64,000 bases of DNA from Atrina japonica (GCA_030159075.1 BROG01000106.1:1461001-1525000); one strand, 5' to 3'; shown: positions 1-17,432, counted from the stretch's first letter. The notes: generated from the letters alone by a model not told the origin. Program-made: numbers and translations.

Positions 1-695
1 TCAGCAAATGTCAACAAATACAAATAAAAAGTAAATAATTTACGTAAACATAGTAAAGTAAAATGTGAAAACAATGATTTAAGGTTAACATATCTCCAAT
101 ATGTAGCAACATGCCATACAGTTCTTTGTCTAAGGAGGATCAGCACTGCCAAAATCCAATGCTACCCCTCTCCATGACTACCTGCAACTACTTCAATATT
201 TAAGTCCGCTCAAAAGACTCAGAATTGTATCACTATTCATATGATACATGAAGAATAAACCTCTTTAATGAGGTTACTTGTCTGGAGTAGCAACTTGATT
301 TTTATATCACTGACTTTTTGGAGTTGCAAATTCAGAGAGCCACTCATTTCCACTAATTAAACCTTTTTACATGACTCATGTAATCTTAAGTGACTGCATT
401 TCAGTTTTATACCTGATATTGAGAAGTATATTTCTCCACCTATTTATTAATGTTTTTGGCTGAGATGTCCATGATAAGTATGTGTACGTGTTTTGCATTT
501 TGATCTGTTTTTGGCAAGACCTCACAACAAATACTGATTTATGAATTGACAATTTCTGTTCTCTGTCCATCCATCTGTATACATCAACAGTTTGGTGAAG
601 TTGTAATTCTGTGCAATTTGTCTAGATACTGCCTATAGCAGTTTTTCAGTTCAGGTATGTTGATCTATTTCTACAGGTTTATTTTTTATCTACAG
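1..695. other. Intron of UGCG-like copy 1
   Basis: Sequence before the first visible exon. I see no exon-like block matching UGCG exons 1-5, so those lie outside the window. Confidence 0.6.
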
Positions 696-874
696 GTATA
701 CTTCGGGTGTGCACTGGCGAGATATTACCTTGCATTCAATCTGCTAGGGTTGTGTTGTTGCACTGGTATGTCCTATATGTTTAAGAAGCCATTGCTAGAT
801 GATTTAAATGGCTTAAACTGGTATGGGAAATATCTAGCCGAGGATTTCTTTTTGACGTCGGCCTTACACGAAAA
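696..874 (+). CDS. UGCG: UGCG-like copy 1, exon with ARYY and D3 motif
   Basis: The acceptor TCTACAG ends at 695 and the donor GTAAGT starts at 875. The exon is 179 nt, enters in phase 0 and leaves two bases over. It encodes VYFGCALARYY at the start and YLAEDFF near the end. A second AG 19 nt upstream (676) is possible but would add residues the paralog lacks. Confidence 0.9.
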
Positions 875-3051
875 GTAAGTTTTTTTCTTGCTATTTGAAA
901 TTTGTGTTCTTCATAAAATGATATTTAAATAATCTTAGTTTGATACTACTGTACTCAAGAAAGATCACCTGTCTTCTAACACATTCTGAAAACAGCATGG
1001 TTAATTGATCCATTTAATAAAACTTCCACATAGAGACCACCTGTCTTGAGAGACCACAGTGGCAGAAGGGGTGGTATTTTAAGACAGGTTCCACTGTATC
1101 CTAGTATATATTGATGCTGTGTTTGTCCATGTCTGTCAAATTAAATGCTGGCATTGGAATTACCTATCATATGTTCAGGCTATGAGTCATCAGATACATT
1201 AAGTTTTAATGACAATAATTTCCCCACAATTACACATCTGCTGTTTCAATCATGTCTTAAATTTGTTCATTAATCGAGTGTCCCACTGGTAAAAAGTGAT
1301 TACTTGTATTTGCCCTTTGACCTTTTGTAACAGTTTAACACATTTTCCTGTAATTTTCTGTTTTTTGTAATAGGATTTATATTCCTGATAGATATTTACC
1401 AGTAGGTGGTTCAAGTATACAAGACGTTGAAGTATCTAGTGTACATAAAATGCATTTATTGATTTGCTACTAATGATACCTTTGTGCTGTAATTAAACAT
1501 GTTTACAAGTATTTGTAATTATAATTACTTTCTAAATTTGATATTTTCTTTTTAGGGGTCATAGACTTGTTGTGTCCACCTATCCAGCTCAGCAAAATCT
1601 ACCTGTGGCATCTGTAAAAGCATACAAAGATCGAATGGTCAGGTAAGAAGAACACTGGTCACTTAAATATAGACTTTTGTTACCTTTAGCTCATGCTGGA
1701 CCTGTGAATTAAATCAGGTTTCCTCCCAATGTAATTGTGTTCTCACACCAACATCAGAGCCAACATGAGACATTCATACAAGTGTGTGACTTGTTTGTTA
1801 ATTGTTGTGAAGTACTGTACATGTACTTATTTTAGCAGTATTCTAATATTAGTGCCTTTTGTGATCAAGTCATTGCACTAACTGAAGGGCAGCGCTAAAA
1901 TTTCTGCATCATGTCTTTCTCTATACACGACAAAGCCAATGAAATTAATTGCGCGAATTCATGATTGCCCTAATACCCCCTGAGAGCGCTAAAATATGAG
2001 TGTGCTAATTTAAATACACATATTGTAGATAAAAGTTGATATTTGTGATAAAACTTTGAAGGACTTACATAATATGTGCAGAAAAATACAAAGTTGTATG
2101 CGTTTAGGTAATTCATATTGTTTCAGGTAATTCGTATTGTTTTAAGTTTATTTTGTTTTGGTTTTTTTTTTTTTGGTTTTTTTTTTTTTTAATTAATGAT
2201 GTATAATTGAGTTATCTCTTTTGTATATTGTAATTGATATCTACAATTTCTATAATATGTGTAATCTTGATATTCATCAATAACATTCTAGTTGTACATG
2301 GGTAATCACAAAAAATGGATGAAATAGCATTTTTTGCAGTTGTAAGAACAGAAAACACCCAAATTTTATCCTAACTACCTGACAATCTGTACCTTTAGTG
2401 AGAATGCAAAATACATGTAACACCAAACTTTGTATAATTTTCTGTATTTTTCTTGTGTTACAGGTGGCTACGTTTGCGGCTAAACATGATGCCTATTGTC
2501 AGTGGTGTAATGGAGCCATTGTCAGAAGTTCTGCCATTAGGCGTATTTGTATCATGGAGTCTCTATCATTTTTTTGGCATCAATCCATATTATTTCTTCA
2601 TTTTCCATGTCATTTTCATGTGTTTTATGGACTATATTCAACTTCAGAATGTTCAGGTAAGTCAAACTTCAATACTGTTTCAGTGTAATACAATGTTTTT
2701 TTTCTAAAAGTAAAATATTGGTTGAGTTACAAATTTTTGTATATTTGGTATGAATTATTTTTTCAAGTTATTTTCATTTTTAAGGTTATTTCTAGTATCA
2801 TAAAATTAATTGTTTAACAATTGAAATTGACATTTTTCATTTTTGTTTGTTTTTTTTTTCAGAATGGTCCAGTGATATTTTCCAAACTACAATACATTGT
2901 TTGTTGGTTTGTTCGAGAAGTTCTTGTTATTGTAATATTTATTGAGGCAATTCTTAAACCACGGACAATTAAGTGGGGAAATAAAATATTTCACATAAAA
3001 TATGGAGGCCATACCACGCTTGTTAAGGACACGTCTGTTACCAAGTCCTAA
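696..3051 (+). CDS. UGCG: Ceramide glucosyltransferase-like gene, copy 1 (3' four exons only)
   Basis: Partial gene whose 5' exons lie before the window. Coding exons 696-874, 1556-1642, 2464-2656 and 2863-3051 join in frame with AG/GT borders. The product resembles the C-terminal half of glucosylceramide synthase, a Golgi membrane enzyme that moves glucose from UDP-glucose to ceramide. Seen: ARYY, GMSYMFKK, the third catalytic aspartate in YLAEDFF, the RxxRW motif as RMVRW across exons 2 and 3, then hydrophobic C-terminal segments and a lysine-containing tail ending at TAA 3049-3051. The family His in FGxSHPRYY is replaced by Leu (FGCALARYY). The N-terminal half, which would show D1 and D2, cannot be seen, so activity is undecided. 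It lies 21 kb upstream of, and parallel to, a full paralog with identical exon phases. Family assignment is firm; the substrate is inferred. Confidence 0.9.
875..2463. other. Introns of UGCG-like copy 1
   Basis: Two introns around the 87-nt exon. 1010-1100 holds a fragment ending GACAGGTTCCACTGTA (complement of a TACAGTGGAACC-type transposon end); a poly-T run lies at 2162-2190. Otherwise nothing recognised. Confidence 0.6.
1556..1642 (+). CDS. UGCG: UGCG-like copy 1, 87-nt exon ending in KDRMV
   Basis: Acceptor TTTTTAG ends at 1555 and donor GTAAGA follows 1642. It encodes GHRLVVSTYPAQQ and ends KDRMVR, with the Arg codon split at AG|G. The length equals the matching exon of copy 2. Confidence 0.9.
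2464..2656 (+). CDS. UGCG: UGCG-like copy 1, first C-terminal membrane exon
   Basis: Acceptor TTACAG ends at 2463; donor GTAAGT starts at 2657. It completes RMVRW and continues LRLRLNMMP, which fits the family's RWTKLRINMLP region. Long hydrophobic stretches follow, then DYIQLQNVQ. It is one codon shorter than its copy 2 counterpart (193 versus 196 nt). Confidence 0.92.
2863..3051 (+). CDS. UGCG: UGCG-like copy 1, terminal exon
   Basis: A T-rich tract and AG end at 2862. The 63-codon exon (stop included) encodes FSKLQYIVCWFVREVL, a last membrane segment and a short basic tail. It has exactly the length of the copy 2 terminal exon. Confidence 0.92.
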   Translation, partial: NGPVIFSKLQYIVCWFVREVLVIVIFIEAILKPRTIKWGNKIFHIKYGGHTTLVKDTSVTKS

Positions 3052-4149
3052 CAAAGCAGTCAAAATTTTTGCCATTTCATCCAAACCATCAGAGAAGTTT
3101 TGACGTCACCTATTTTTTATCATCTGAAAATATGTGTTTTGATTGGAATATTCATATAGAATCAAAAACTTTTAGTATTACTTTTATATACAATAGACTA
3201 AGCTTACATTCCAAATGAAGAAAAATTGTGTAAGATATGTTAGATACTTTTTATGTATCTTTTTGTATATGGTTATTATATATTTGTATAGTGTGAGAGA
3301 AACTGGGACAATCCAATTTTTTTTAAAATGTTTTTCTTTAATATCCAAAATACCAAAAATATGTCTCCAAATGTCCTTATTTTTTTCTTTTTTTTCAATA
3401 AGCATATCAGTATAGTAATAATTATTTAACAATTTTGTTGCTTATTTTTAAACATTCTCTATCATTTCATTTGCCCAACAGTTATTTCTGTTTTGCCTAG
3501 TTTTACATAGAGAATTTCATCGACATCATTTTTCCCATTGTTATACATATTTTTAATGTATTTTCTCCTCAACTGTATATTCCACATCTCATGATAGGTA
3601 AAAGCTTTGAAACACTAATATATTTTCACACTTGTTGCAGTTTCTATCTACATGTATCTGAATTCATCCGGAAAGTGTTGATAAATATTTAATGTCTAAT
3701 GGCTTATAAAGGTATTTATGTTTTAATGTAGCTATTTGTTTCCAGGTGTATCTGTCCTTTTACAAAATTCTTTTAATCTCTGGAGAATGTTTATCTTTAC
3801 ATACTGTACCTGTAAAAACCCTATGGTCAAAACATATTTCCTTTCTTACTTACTGTTTTTTTAAATTCTTAACTTATCAAAAGTTAAGTTACTCATAAAA
3901 TTAAGTTTACATTTAGGCTTAGAATTTGGCCTTGTATGATACCTCTTTCTCTTTCGAAACTCAAAGACATGTATTTAAATAGATGTACTGTTCTAAAAGA
4001 CATTATTGTGTATTTAAAGAAGGTGTGTTGATTGTCTTTCTTTAGACAAAGAATGATGCTCAAATGGATATACACATATAACAGGGTAAATATAACGTTA
4101 TATATTGCACAGTATAACACTGATCTTATATTTCATACTATGCCACCAA
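3052..4149. other. 3' UTR and flank of UGCG-like copy 1
   Basis: AT-rich, no gene seen. The first AATAAA on the plus strand is at about 4243, inside the M1 MITE, so the real poly(A) site is unclear. Confidence 0.5.
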
Positions 4150-4530
4150 TTTTATGTTAATGGGGCACTAGTTGTGTTTACCAAAATAATATTTTGATTT
4201 TTTCTTCTTTTACTACCGGTACTTGTAATTGATGTACAATAACAAATAAAAGATATGTAGGCATAAAAAAAACTTGTATTCCTATATATTTTGTGAAAAT
4301 AAGATTTGGTCCGGTGTGTTACTCATATACAAATGGTTTGAGTTAATCAATAGCAATTGAAAAGTGCCAAACCTAGGTTTCTCAAGCAATTTTCACAAAA
4401 TAAATAGGAATTTAAGAATTTTTAGGCTTGTGTACATCTCTTTTTTGTTATTGTATATGTAAGTGGTAAAAAAGGAAAATATTTAACAAAAAACACAGCT
4501 AATGCCCATTTCATTAGATACGTCTGACTG
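4150..4530 (+). mobile_element. Long-TIR hairpin MITE, family M1, copy 1
   Basis: Starts GGGGCACTAGTTGTGTTTAC and ends AAACACAGCTAATGCCCAT, inverted complements of each other. Internal landmark CCTATATATTTTGTGAAAAT, then AAGTGCCAAACCTAGGTTTC. Arms of about 130 nt are recognisable in the cleanest copy (18.2 kb). Confidence 0.6.
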
Positions 4531-4782
4531 GTACTTCATTTTAAGGGCTATACAAGTTGATATTGTAAATTGGTAAATTGGTATAAATGAACTCACTTTT
4601 CATCATTGCTTATCTGTAGCTATTGTTATGTGTTTGAATTACACAGTGATGATATATTTATATAACTAGCTTTAAAGATATGCCCCTTATATTCTCATGT
4701 AAACTATTTAAAAGTTAAATTACGTATAATAATTATACATTTAGCATAATTGCACAGCTTTTAGTTATCGACACTATAACAG

Positions 4783-4872
4783 GCTACAGGATCATTTGTA
4801 CAGGTACAGGATCATTTTTACAGGTACAGGTTCATTTGTACAGGTTCATTTAACAGGTGCAGGTTTATTTAC
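4783..4872. repeat. Short tandem repeat (ACAGG/TTCATTT units)
   Basis: Four to five units of about 20 bp based on ACAGGTACAGGATCATTTGT. Confidence 0.7.
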
Positions 4873-5409
4873 AATAATTATTAAATGTTGACCATTTGAT
4901 TTAGTTTTCTAGGTCTCTGGAATTAAATAATTGTATCAAAGTTTGTAATTATGTCTCTAATTCAATAGGAACATTCATATTCTATTTTGTTGATTCTACA
5001 GAGTGGGAGAATGTCTACATAAACACAGAACTATGGAAACTTAGGAATTAGGTAGATGTGTACTATTTGATGGTAAACTTATTGTTTTTTTAATTGTTAA
5101 TTGTTTGATTTATACTAAAATCCACCATATTGAACTTTTATGAGAGTAGGTCAAATAGTTTGTAGAAACATGTCTATAGTGATCATGCAGAAATCTGTTA
5201 TTATTATTATTTTTTTTAAATATCCGTCAAAACTGTTGTAATGGTTAGTATACCAAACCTGTTTTCCTGAAAATGTTGTACAATTATCTGTTTGAACTCC
5301 CCATGTTGAATTTCACTCCGGTATTGTTCTGAACATTAAGAATAAATTTATCTTATATAAAGATATATTCTTCCAATCCAATTTTAATTCATTTCATAAT
5401 ATGATCTAC

Positions 5410-5680
5410 TTGCTATATCCACTAGTGTCAACTTGATACTATCCTCTCATGTCAACTTGATACAATCCACTCATGTCAACATAACACAATCCACGTGTAT
5501 CAGCATGATTCAATTCACTAGTGTCAACTTGATATGATCCACTCGAGTCAACTTGTTGTGATCAAGTAGTGTCAACTAAATATAATCGACAAATATCCCT
5601 TTGTAGTATCAACAATGTCAACTGGATCTGATTGCGCCATGTCAACTTAATGTAAACATGTCAAATTGATGTTATCTGAT
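5410..5680. repeat. Degenerate 24-bp tandem repeat
   Basis: About eleven diverged units on the pattern TGTCAACTTGATACAATCCA CTCA. Recurrent core GTCAACTTGAT; drift is strong toward the right end. Confidence 0.75.
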
Positions 5681-8600
5681 TTCATGGATTTGCTTTAATC
5701 TGTGAGTTGTACTTGACCAGGTTTTTAGCAATAACAATAATGTATTGCAATTATCTATGCAAATTTACTCTGTCATTAATAACAAGTATTAATTGTTTTT
5801 TGTTTTCAAATGTGTAGTTGAATGGTAAAAAATAATTGGTTTTGAAGGCAGTTTAAAATTGTAAGTGATAAAATGCATTCCACTTATTTTATCCTTTAAA
5901 ATGTAAAAATGGTTTAAGATAAATCTTAGACTTGTTGTCATGGAAATGTCTTGACTTACATAGGCGATGAACATTTATTCATTTATTCTCATATTTGTTT
6001 ATATGTAATGGACGTTAAACTCCAAAATGATAGCTTGTGTAATAAAAGATACACAATTCATTTCAACTACAAAGAACACAGATATAGCAAATTAATGATT
6101 ATATCAAATAAATTTCTGTTCCATTACATATTCTTTACGTTATTTGTATTGAAAACAATTGTATATAACAAAATATAATATTTTAGACAACCCATTCATA
6201 CACTATTTATTGTAAATTCTTGTGGCCAACAGTCAATTATTTATTTTTTCAATTATTAAATTGTTTACTTACTTTAAAAATTTGCTATAACAAGGTTTTA
6301 CTGTAGTTTTCCGTATTTATATGTAGTATAAATAAGATTTCTTTTCAACAGCCATTTCATATGTTTTTGTATTCACTCTGTCATTCATATGCCAAAATAC
6401 ATATTGAATGTGTTTTAAGTTTTTTTTTTTCAAGAATGTCGTATTTCTCTAATTATAAAACATTTGAAAAAGGACTCTCACTCACACACAAACATATTTG
6501 TATATTTTTAGTTGGTTTGATATAGACTTTATTTTTGTAATATAAAATTTATGTGTATACTATTTTTCAAATTTCAAAGCTTGATGTATGTGAAAAGTAT
6601 TCTTTTTTCTTTCTGTTAATATTTAAACATTTTATAATGTTCTTTACCTAAAGTCCCGACAACATGATGTAGACATGTGCCCCATAGATTTATATTAAGT
6701 GTAGTTTAGTATAAAGACTCTGATACAATCTAATGAGACTTGAAATATTTGTATGAAGCGTTTTTGTGTAGTCTATATATATATATATATAATTGTATGT
6801 ATATTTTCATATACATACATTTAGCATGGACATTTTCAAAACTTGTTCCAGTGACCAATAATAAAAAGCATTTTTTCTTTTTTTTTTGTATTTTTACTGT
6901 CAACAGATTTATTCTGTTTCCTTCAAGATTGGACATTTTAGCAAATTTAAAGATAATACAATCAATCACCAATGAGCACAAATTATTTTTCAAAATGAAT
7001 TTCTCAGTATTCTTATGATGTATTGTAGCTTTTTTCACACCTCTTAAGGGAGGGGTCATCTTCGGCAATTAATGCCATTTCATTGTTAACAATGAGGACA
7101 GTCTGAAGAATCTCATCGTGATAACATATTGGCATATCTATGTTTTTATGATAACCAAAGCTATTTCATTATAAAACCCATTAATCAAATTCATTATCAT
7201 TACTAGCAGCTAATATCTAAAACCAATGCAGCTTTCATACACATGCAGTTTAAAGTGCTATCCAATGGTTTCTGTATAAACCTCAGTTTTGCATAATTGT
7301 TGACAGTTGCTCAGTTAATTAAAGCATTCATGTGGTGAGTGGGTGAACTGGTTCTAGATTACTAGTATTGTGTATTTTCTAATACTTTATACAAAAGATG
7401 TGTTCCTCAGAAGATGTGAAAAAATATATGGCCTTTGGATGACTTTCGTTTAATGTACAAGTTGATATTTGTTACACTTTACCAGAAATTAATGACATCT
7501 CTATGTAAGAAAAGAAGGCTGGGTGTTAAAAAACGGTAATTCACGTTAATGTTTTGTAATTAGAGAGATAAGGTACATATTGTATAAAACTTCTGTAACT
7601 CAAAAACATTTCCATCATTAGGACCGTGAAAAGGCGATCTTAAGTAACCAGAACAATCAAGTGTCATTATTTACCCGGTACTATTTTCAGTGAGTTATTA
7701 TCATGACACCGAATTTGTGGTTTAGCTGTTATATTTTTCTTTGGTGAATACACAGATTTTCTTTACATATGTGTTGATAGTTTTGTAATATTTCTCAAAG
7801 AAGCAATCAAATATAAAAAATTTGTTAAATTGTTGTGTATAGAATGTTAAGCAAAGTAGAAATGATTTTTAATTTATGCCAAAAATGAAAAATGATATGA
7901 GAGGTGTAAACTTTCAATATTTGTAGATTTGGAAATACAAATATGTTATTAAGCTCTCCTGACCCAAAGGACATTTCTTTAAAAACCGTTTTTACAATTA
8001 AAACATAGTGGTACATATGATGCTATTGAGTTTAAAGTACTATAATTATTAAAGGATGATTAAAATGTTTATCCCTTTACGCAGCGTGGAACTATGCTGT
8101 TAACACTGGATCATAGTGGTCTGATTAGCGACATACCCGGTAGTCTTTAAAATGAAAATCTGGACTTATATATTATTTATCATTAATTTTTAAGCAAACT
8201 TAATACTTATGGCCTTTAATGCAAGGTGGTCTCCAAAGCAAGGTGGTCCTTAGTTAAGGTTCCACTGTGCGTGCAATACAATATCTTCCTTGCTGAAAAT
8301 ATTGCACTTTTGTATATGAGAAAAAAAAAACGAATGACCACTAAGAATTCATTTATGTCATGTTAAATGTATTGTAAAGTGTTTTATATGAAATATATCA
8401 AAGTTCATGTTATGTAGGTCTATAGTCCATATCATATTATGTGTTCAGTGTTAGATGTTTTGATTAGAACATATCGTGGGAGATAAAACATTGACGTTTA
8501 TGTTTAAACATTCCTTAGATAAGCATAGTATAAACTATACTGCAAAATATTCATAATTCATACTCTGTGTCAAAATGACGCTTTACACAATAACATCATA

Positions 8601-10175
8601 ATCATAGACTGACAAAACTTCATTTCCATATTTAGTTTTCAAATCATCATACAAACTCGAATAACCTTCATTTTGACATTTTACAATTCTGGGTCTTGAA
8701 ACAGTTCTTATGTCGAAATCAAAGTCTGGTCATCAATGAAATGCTTAAACGTAGTGACTGTTAAATTACACAATGCTGCCACGTTAACTCTAGATAACTC
8801 ATGAATATCTTTCTCCAGGGGAAAGTTTACACATGGAAGTGTAGTTTCAAAACTAGTTTATGTTGTTTCATGGTCTCATGGCCATGCATCAAAATGAACA
8901 TCGAATTCCATTTCATTTTCACAACAAGAAACATTCAGAAAATTCTGTATATCACGTTAGGTTTTCGTTTGATATTTATTATATATATATATAAATCGTT
9001 ACCACCGCCAACATTCAAAATTGGATATTATATATATTTTAATATCTCAAAAAGTAGCTCACGCGGAAAATTTTTTATAAACATATATGATTTGTGATAT
9101 ATGTTTTATTGAATATATATGTTTTGGAATATATATATATAAATATATATAATGTTTTTATTATATATTGATGTGTTAAGTTTATCTTTCAATGAAGTAC
9201 TGTTTTGTCATATGTTTAACACCCAAAGCATGATACATGTACTATGATTGCCTTACAGATTCCATTTTTATGTTGAACTTTTGACCCCTATTTATCTAAA
9301 CGGTATGATCTTTTCTTCCGTTGTATGTTATGGACTGTAAGGATGGAAAGGGTCAAACATGGAAATATTAATATAAAAGTTAGTTTTGCAATATGTGAAA
9401 ATATAACATATCTGGATTTGTTATTAGTTCTTGTCAGTTTATATTGGCAGCTGTCACTTCAAAAATGTACATTTGGGTACACCATCAGTATCACTGATAT
9501 TCTAATGTGAAATTGTGTTTCAGAATCAAAATATATTTTCATTGTGTAATTTTTTTCATTGTATTCACCATGTAGACAAAAAGCAATTGTGATTATATAA
9601 ATAAACGTACATCGTCCATTTACATTGTTTGTTAGTGTCTTGTGTTTACTCTTTGTGTAGCCGCCAGTGCTCGAGAGTATGATGTGAATTTTACATAGAT
9701 GATGTAAAATATTTTAACATTGGTAACAAATTTTCCCTTGCTTAACACCCGTCGTTGAGTTACAAAGTCAAATGAGACTCCTGATTGCGGTTGCTCCACA
9801 TGGAAGGCGTGTCATGTTATTATGAAAAATTATTACAAAGAGCACGAATTAGTAGATTGAATAAGGTCACGGGTATTTGTAGAATTTAATTGTTTATATG
9901 CGTGCTACCTCTGTTGACCTTTTGATTCAAATTATATGGAACCGTAAATATATAGATGAATATCAACTGATCTGACAAGTCGGGGAATTAAGGACAGTCA
10001 TTGAAATTTAGTGACTTACAATTGTCTTTAAAAGATTGATGAGATGACACTCAGTAATTTTACACATGGGTCCATATGAGAATATAATTTTAGATTGCAT
10101 GGTTCCGTCCATTTGCGTCATCTCTTACCGTCGGCCACCGCCCATGTCCGAAACCTCATCAACCATGGCAGGTTA
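5681..10175. other. Intergenic AT-rich stretch
   Basis: Only short chance frames. 8060-8275 is bounded by ACGCAGCGTGGAAC and its rough complement GTTCCACTGTGCGT, a possible decayed CAGTGGAAC-type MITE. Short TA runs near 6.78 and 9.1 kb. Confidence 0.5.
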
Positions 10176-10288
10176 ATATTCAGGACCCGGTTGCACAACA
10201 CATTGTTAAATTTAATCTACAGTTAGCCCATTGGATTAACAATGGTTAACGTAACGTTACATTTAACAACCTATTGTGCAGGGTCCAG
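10176..10288. mobile_element. Small hairpin MITE
   Basis: Left GGACCCGGTTGCACAACACA then TTGTTAAAT; right complement GGACCCTGCACAATAGGTTG then TTAAAT. 113 bp, palindromic overall. Confidence 0.55.
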
Positions 10289-10769
10289 GTCTTCTCTGGA
10301 TCGCCTTGTCAAATTGTGACCAAATATAGCAGCAGGAATGTTTGTTTCATAAAAGCCTTCAAGGTTTGTTCATTTGGTGCCGATTTTAAATCCAAAATGA
10401 CCGCCCTTTAAAAAAGTACATTCTAAATGATAAAAATTTCAGATTTCTTTGTCAATGGAATTATTCGTTTGCAGGAATATTCCTCATCCTTCTGAAGATG
10501 ATCCATTATCAATCTAACATAGCATAATCTCCGATTAAAAAATCTTCTCAAAGACTACTTGGTAATTGATTTTATTTATCATAGATATTTTGATTTTTAT
10601 GAGTACACCCAGTTTTGTTACGGTCATTTTGATTGGCTGAAAATGAGACTCCATTGAGACACTAAGTTTATTATGTAATCTTATGGGAAATATAGACGAT
10701 TCTTCCTCTCATGATCAAGAACCATAGCTTTCAAATGTTGTGTTAGATATCAATGGTTATTGAAATGTC

Positions 10770-10965
10770 TATAAAAAGTGGGATGAGAGTTTATTCCTCA
10801 CTTATTTCATTCGACTTTGACTGTGGACTCGTGACGGGTGAACAGGGGATGCTTACTGTGACACCTAATCCCACTTGTGTATCTTTAAAGGTCCATGTTG
10901 GTCCAACATTCACCAGATTAGTATTTTGTCTAAGGTATCTCTTTACTATAAATGATATCTGTGCT
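10770..10965 (+). repeat. Retroelement 3' tail module (solo)
   Basis: Contains CTGTGGACTCGTGACGGGTG, AACAGGGGATGCTTACT and CACCTAATCCCACTTG. No adjacent RT coding sequence; a solo fragment. Confidence 0.6.
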
Positions 10966-12164
10966 TTTTATATTGCAGTTAGGCTAAGTGCTACTTGTCA
11001 GCTCTGTTGTTAATGTTCGTACGCATTGGTTAAAAAATGGACCTATGGGGGACTCAATCAACCCTTTTTATGTGATGAACTACTGAGAAAATTTTAAAAC
11101 ATTCAATATTCCTTGGTAGATGTTTCAGATACGTTGCTTTGCATATTTGAACCAAATGTTTATAAATGTTTATGCCCATCGTTTGAAGAATGATTCTCGA
11201 ATTATGATAACTTACTTTAAAATGTCTAAAATATGATTATATAAATCTTCTCAGTCGTAGAACCAGTTAGACGATACACACCCGGGTGAGCCTCATGTTG
11301 AACCTAAGCCTTTCGCGTCCTGTGAAGAAAACAAAGTTATTCTGTTATACCCGTGTACATAATGTCGGTTATTCTATGAAAAAAAACATATCATAACTTA
11401 TTTTCTTTTGTAGTACAGGTTTGACTTTAGGGAAAATCAATTTCAATATTTGTTCATATGATTTACTTTTGACTCCATGTCCTAACCTTGGGGCGAAATA
11501 TTTGTACCTATTACGATAACGTTACATATCACTCATGAATATAGATACTTCGTATGATAACATATATAACACATACATTGGTCATATTTACGGAATCCAG
11601 CGAAAAATATTTGTACACGCAAACAGAACAATGTACCTAAAAGTTAAAGAAATATATAACTGAGAATAGTCGATCTACTGATGGTGTTTAGATCAAATAT
11701 GTCATATTGATAGAAGATATGAATTAATTAAGTAAATGGCGGCAGTTGTTTTGTTTATCATTTTGACGGTATCAATGTACCCACAATTCCCATATTACAC
11801 GGTTGATCTCATAACGATAACTTCGACCAATAATTTTAAACAGGAATATTTGACAGATAACCGGTTATTGACTACCTTGCTCATTTTGTAGTAGCCTGTT
11901 CATCACGAGAGTTTCATTTCAACAAATCAAAAGGTACCATTTAGTACGTTATATATTACATCAGAATAACCCGAGATGTTTGTTATTTACTGCTCTATAA
12001 TGATTTATATCTATATGTATAATTTTGTTATCAACCTTGTATCAGCACTAATATAAGATAAATATGAACAATGTCAGCACAGATGATAATTGTTTGACCT
12101 GAGGGCTGTCACTTAAATGTTCTATAATTTTGCAGCAGGTGTTTTTATATATCCTTGTAAAATA
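10966..12164. other. Intergenic, nothing recognised
   Basis: Low-complexity AT-rich sequence without repeats or coding signal that I can name. Confidence 0.5.
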
Positions 12165-12474
12165 CAAAACTTGAATGATACTTAATGTAGCATCACACAC
12201 CGATATACTATATTTGAATTTTAAACAGTTGTACGCCACACTCAACAATTTTTCAATTATATGATGGTGGCTAGTTTTAAATGATGGAGGAGATAACCCG
12301 GTTACAATGTACCCGGGAAAAAGACCACCGACCTTCTGCAAGTAAACTGGCAAACCTTTTCACAAGAAACAGTTAAGGCTCCGGTGGGGCTCGAACCTAC
12401 GCTGACCAGAAGTTAGAAATTTTATGGTTAAATGCGCGATGCTCTAACGACTCAGCCACGGAGTCGTCCGATGT
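12165..12474 (-). mobile_element. tRNA-derived SINE, family A
   Basis: Minus strand: tRNA-like head (GACTCCGTGGCTGAGTCGTT, box A; GGTTCGAGCCCCACCGGAGC, box B with near-complete acceptor stem), then body GTTTGCCAGTTTACTTGCAG, AAGGTCGGTGGTC and ATCTCCTCCATCATTTAAAA. It abuts a 39-bp minisatellite. Confidence 0.7.
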
Positions 12475-12478
12475 ACTG

Positions 12479-12790
12479 TTCATTAATCTATATAAACACA
12501 TACAATATTCTTTTATGTTCATTAATCTATATAAACACATACAATATTCTTTTATGTTCATTAATCTATATAAACACATACAATATTCTTTTATGTTCAT
12601 TAATCTATATAAACACAAACAATATTCTTTTATGTTCATTAATCTATATAAACACATACAATATTCTTTTATGTTCATTAATCTATATAAACACATACAA
12701 TATTCTTTTATGTTCATTAATCTATATAAACACATACAATATTCTTTTATGTTCATTAATCTATATAAACACATACAATATTCTTTTACC
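12479..12790. repeat. 39-bp minisatellite, eight units
   Basis: Unit starts TTCATTAATCTATATAAACA and ends CAATATTCTTTTATG. One unit has CACAAACA instead of CACATACA. Because 39 is a multiple of three, several frames stay open on both strands; these are not genes. Confidence 0.95.
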
Positions 12791-13433
12791 GTCAGCACAC
12801 GGCTATAGATTTTACCAGTGATACAAAAGCATGTACGAGATATTGTTTACTGTTTACCGGGAAATTTTCAGTCTTTTTTCATTTTAACCATTTTCGTTTT
12901 AGACGTAAGTGCGAATTTTAAATGAAAACGAACTTTTCACGTTAAGGAAATGAAGTACGGACATATATACCTTCCATTTGGCCATAGTGATTTGGAGTGA
13001 ATTTGATTTTTTGAATTTAAGAAGTATCAATGTTTCTTGTTATAAAAGGACATTGAATAACCAGAATCGAAAATTTTCATGTATACAATAAGACCACACC
13101 TTTTGATATCTACATATCTGTAGTTCTGGAAGTTTTGTCTTGTTTAGATGTCTCGGATATCTGAAATTTGAATTTTGCCGGTGTAACTAAAGCTGCAAAT
13201 TTTGTTTGTCCTTGATCGTGAACAGTTCTCTGTGAATCACTGTAAGGTCGAATTGTCTTTGATATCGAAAGCTGTGTTTTCTCCCCTAGTATTTTCATGG
13301 CACACGTTTTGCTTTATCAAAATGCAGATGTTACTTAGGTTCAGCCTTTTCACATTGGCATTTTACAAAACAACACCAGTCCTGTATCTATGATTATGTG
13401 TGATAGCGTCATTTTAAGTGTGACAATAACCAA

Positions 13434-17432
<3,999 letters not shown>

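Noticed and set aside
12380..12474. Functional tRNA (Leu/Ser-like)
   Set aside because: The acceptor stem nearly pairs but the head continues into a SINE body also found at 43.66 and 48.9 kb.
12397..12821. Three overlapping repeat-protein frames
   Set aside because: The 39-bp unit is divisible by three, so frames stay open by arithmetic; no gene context.
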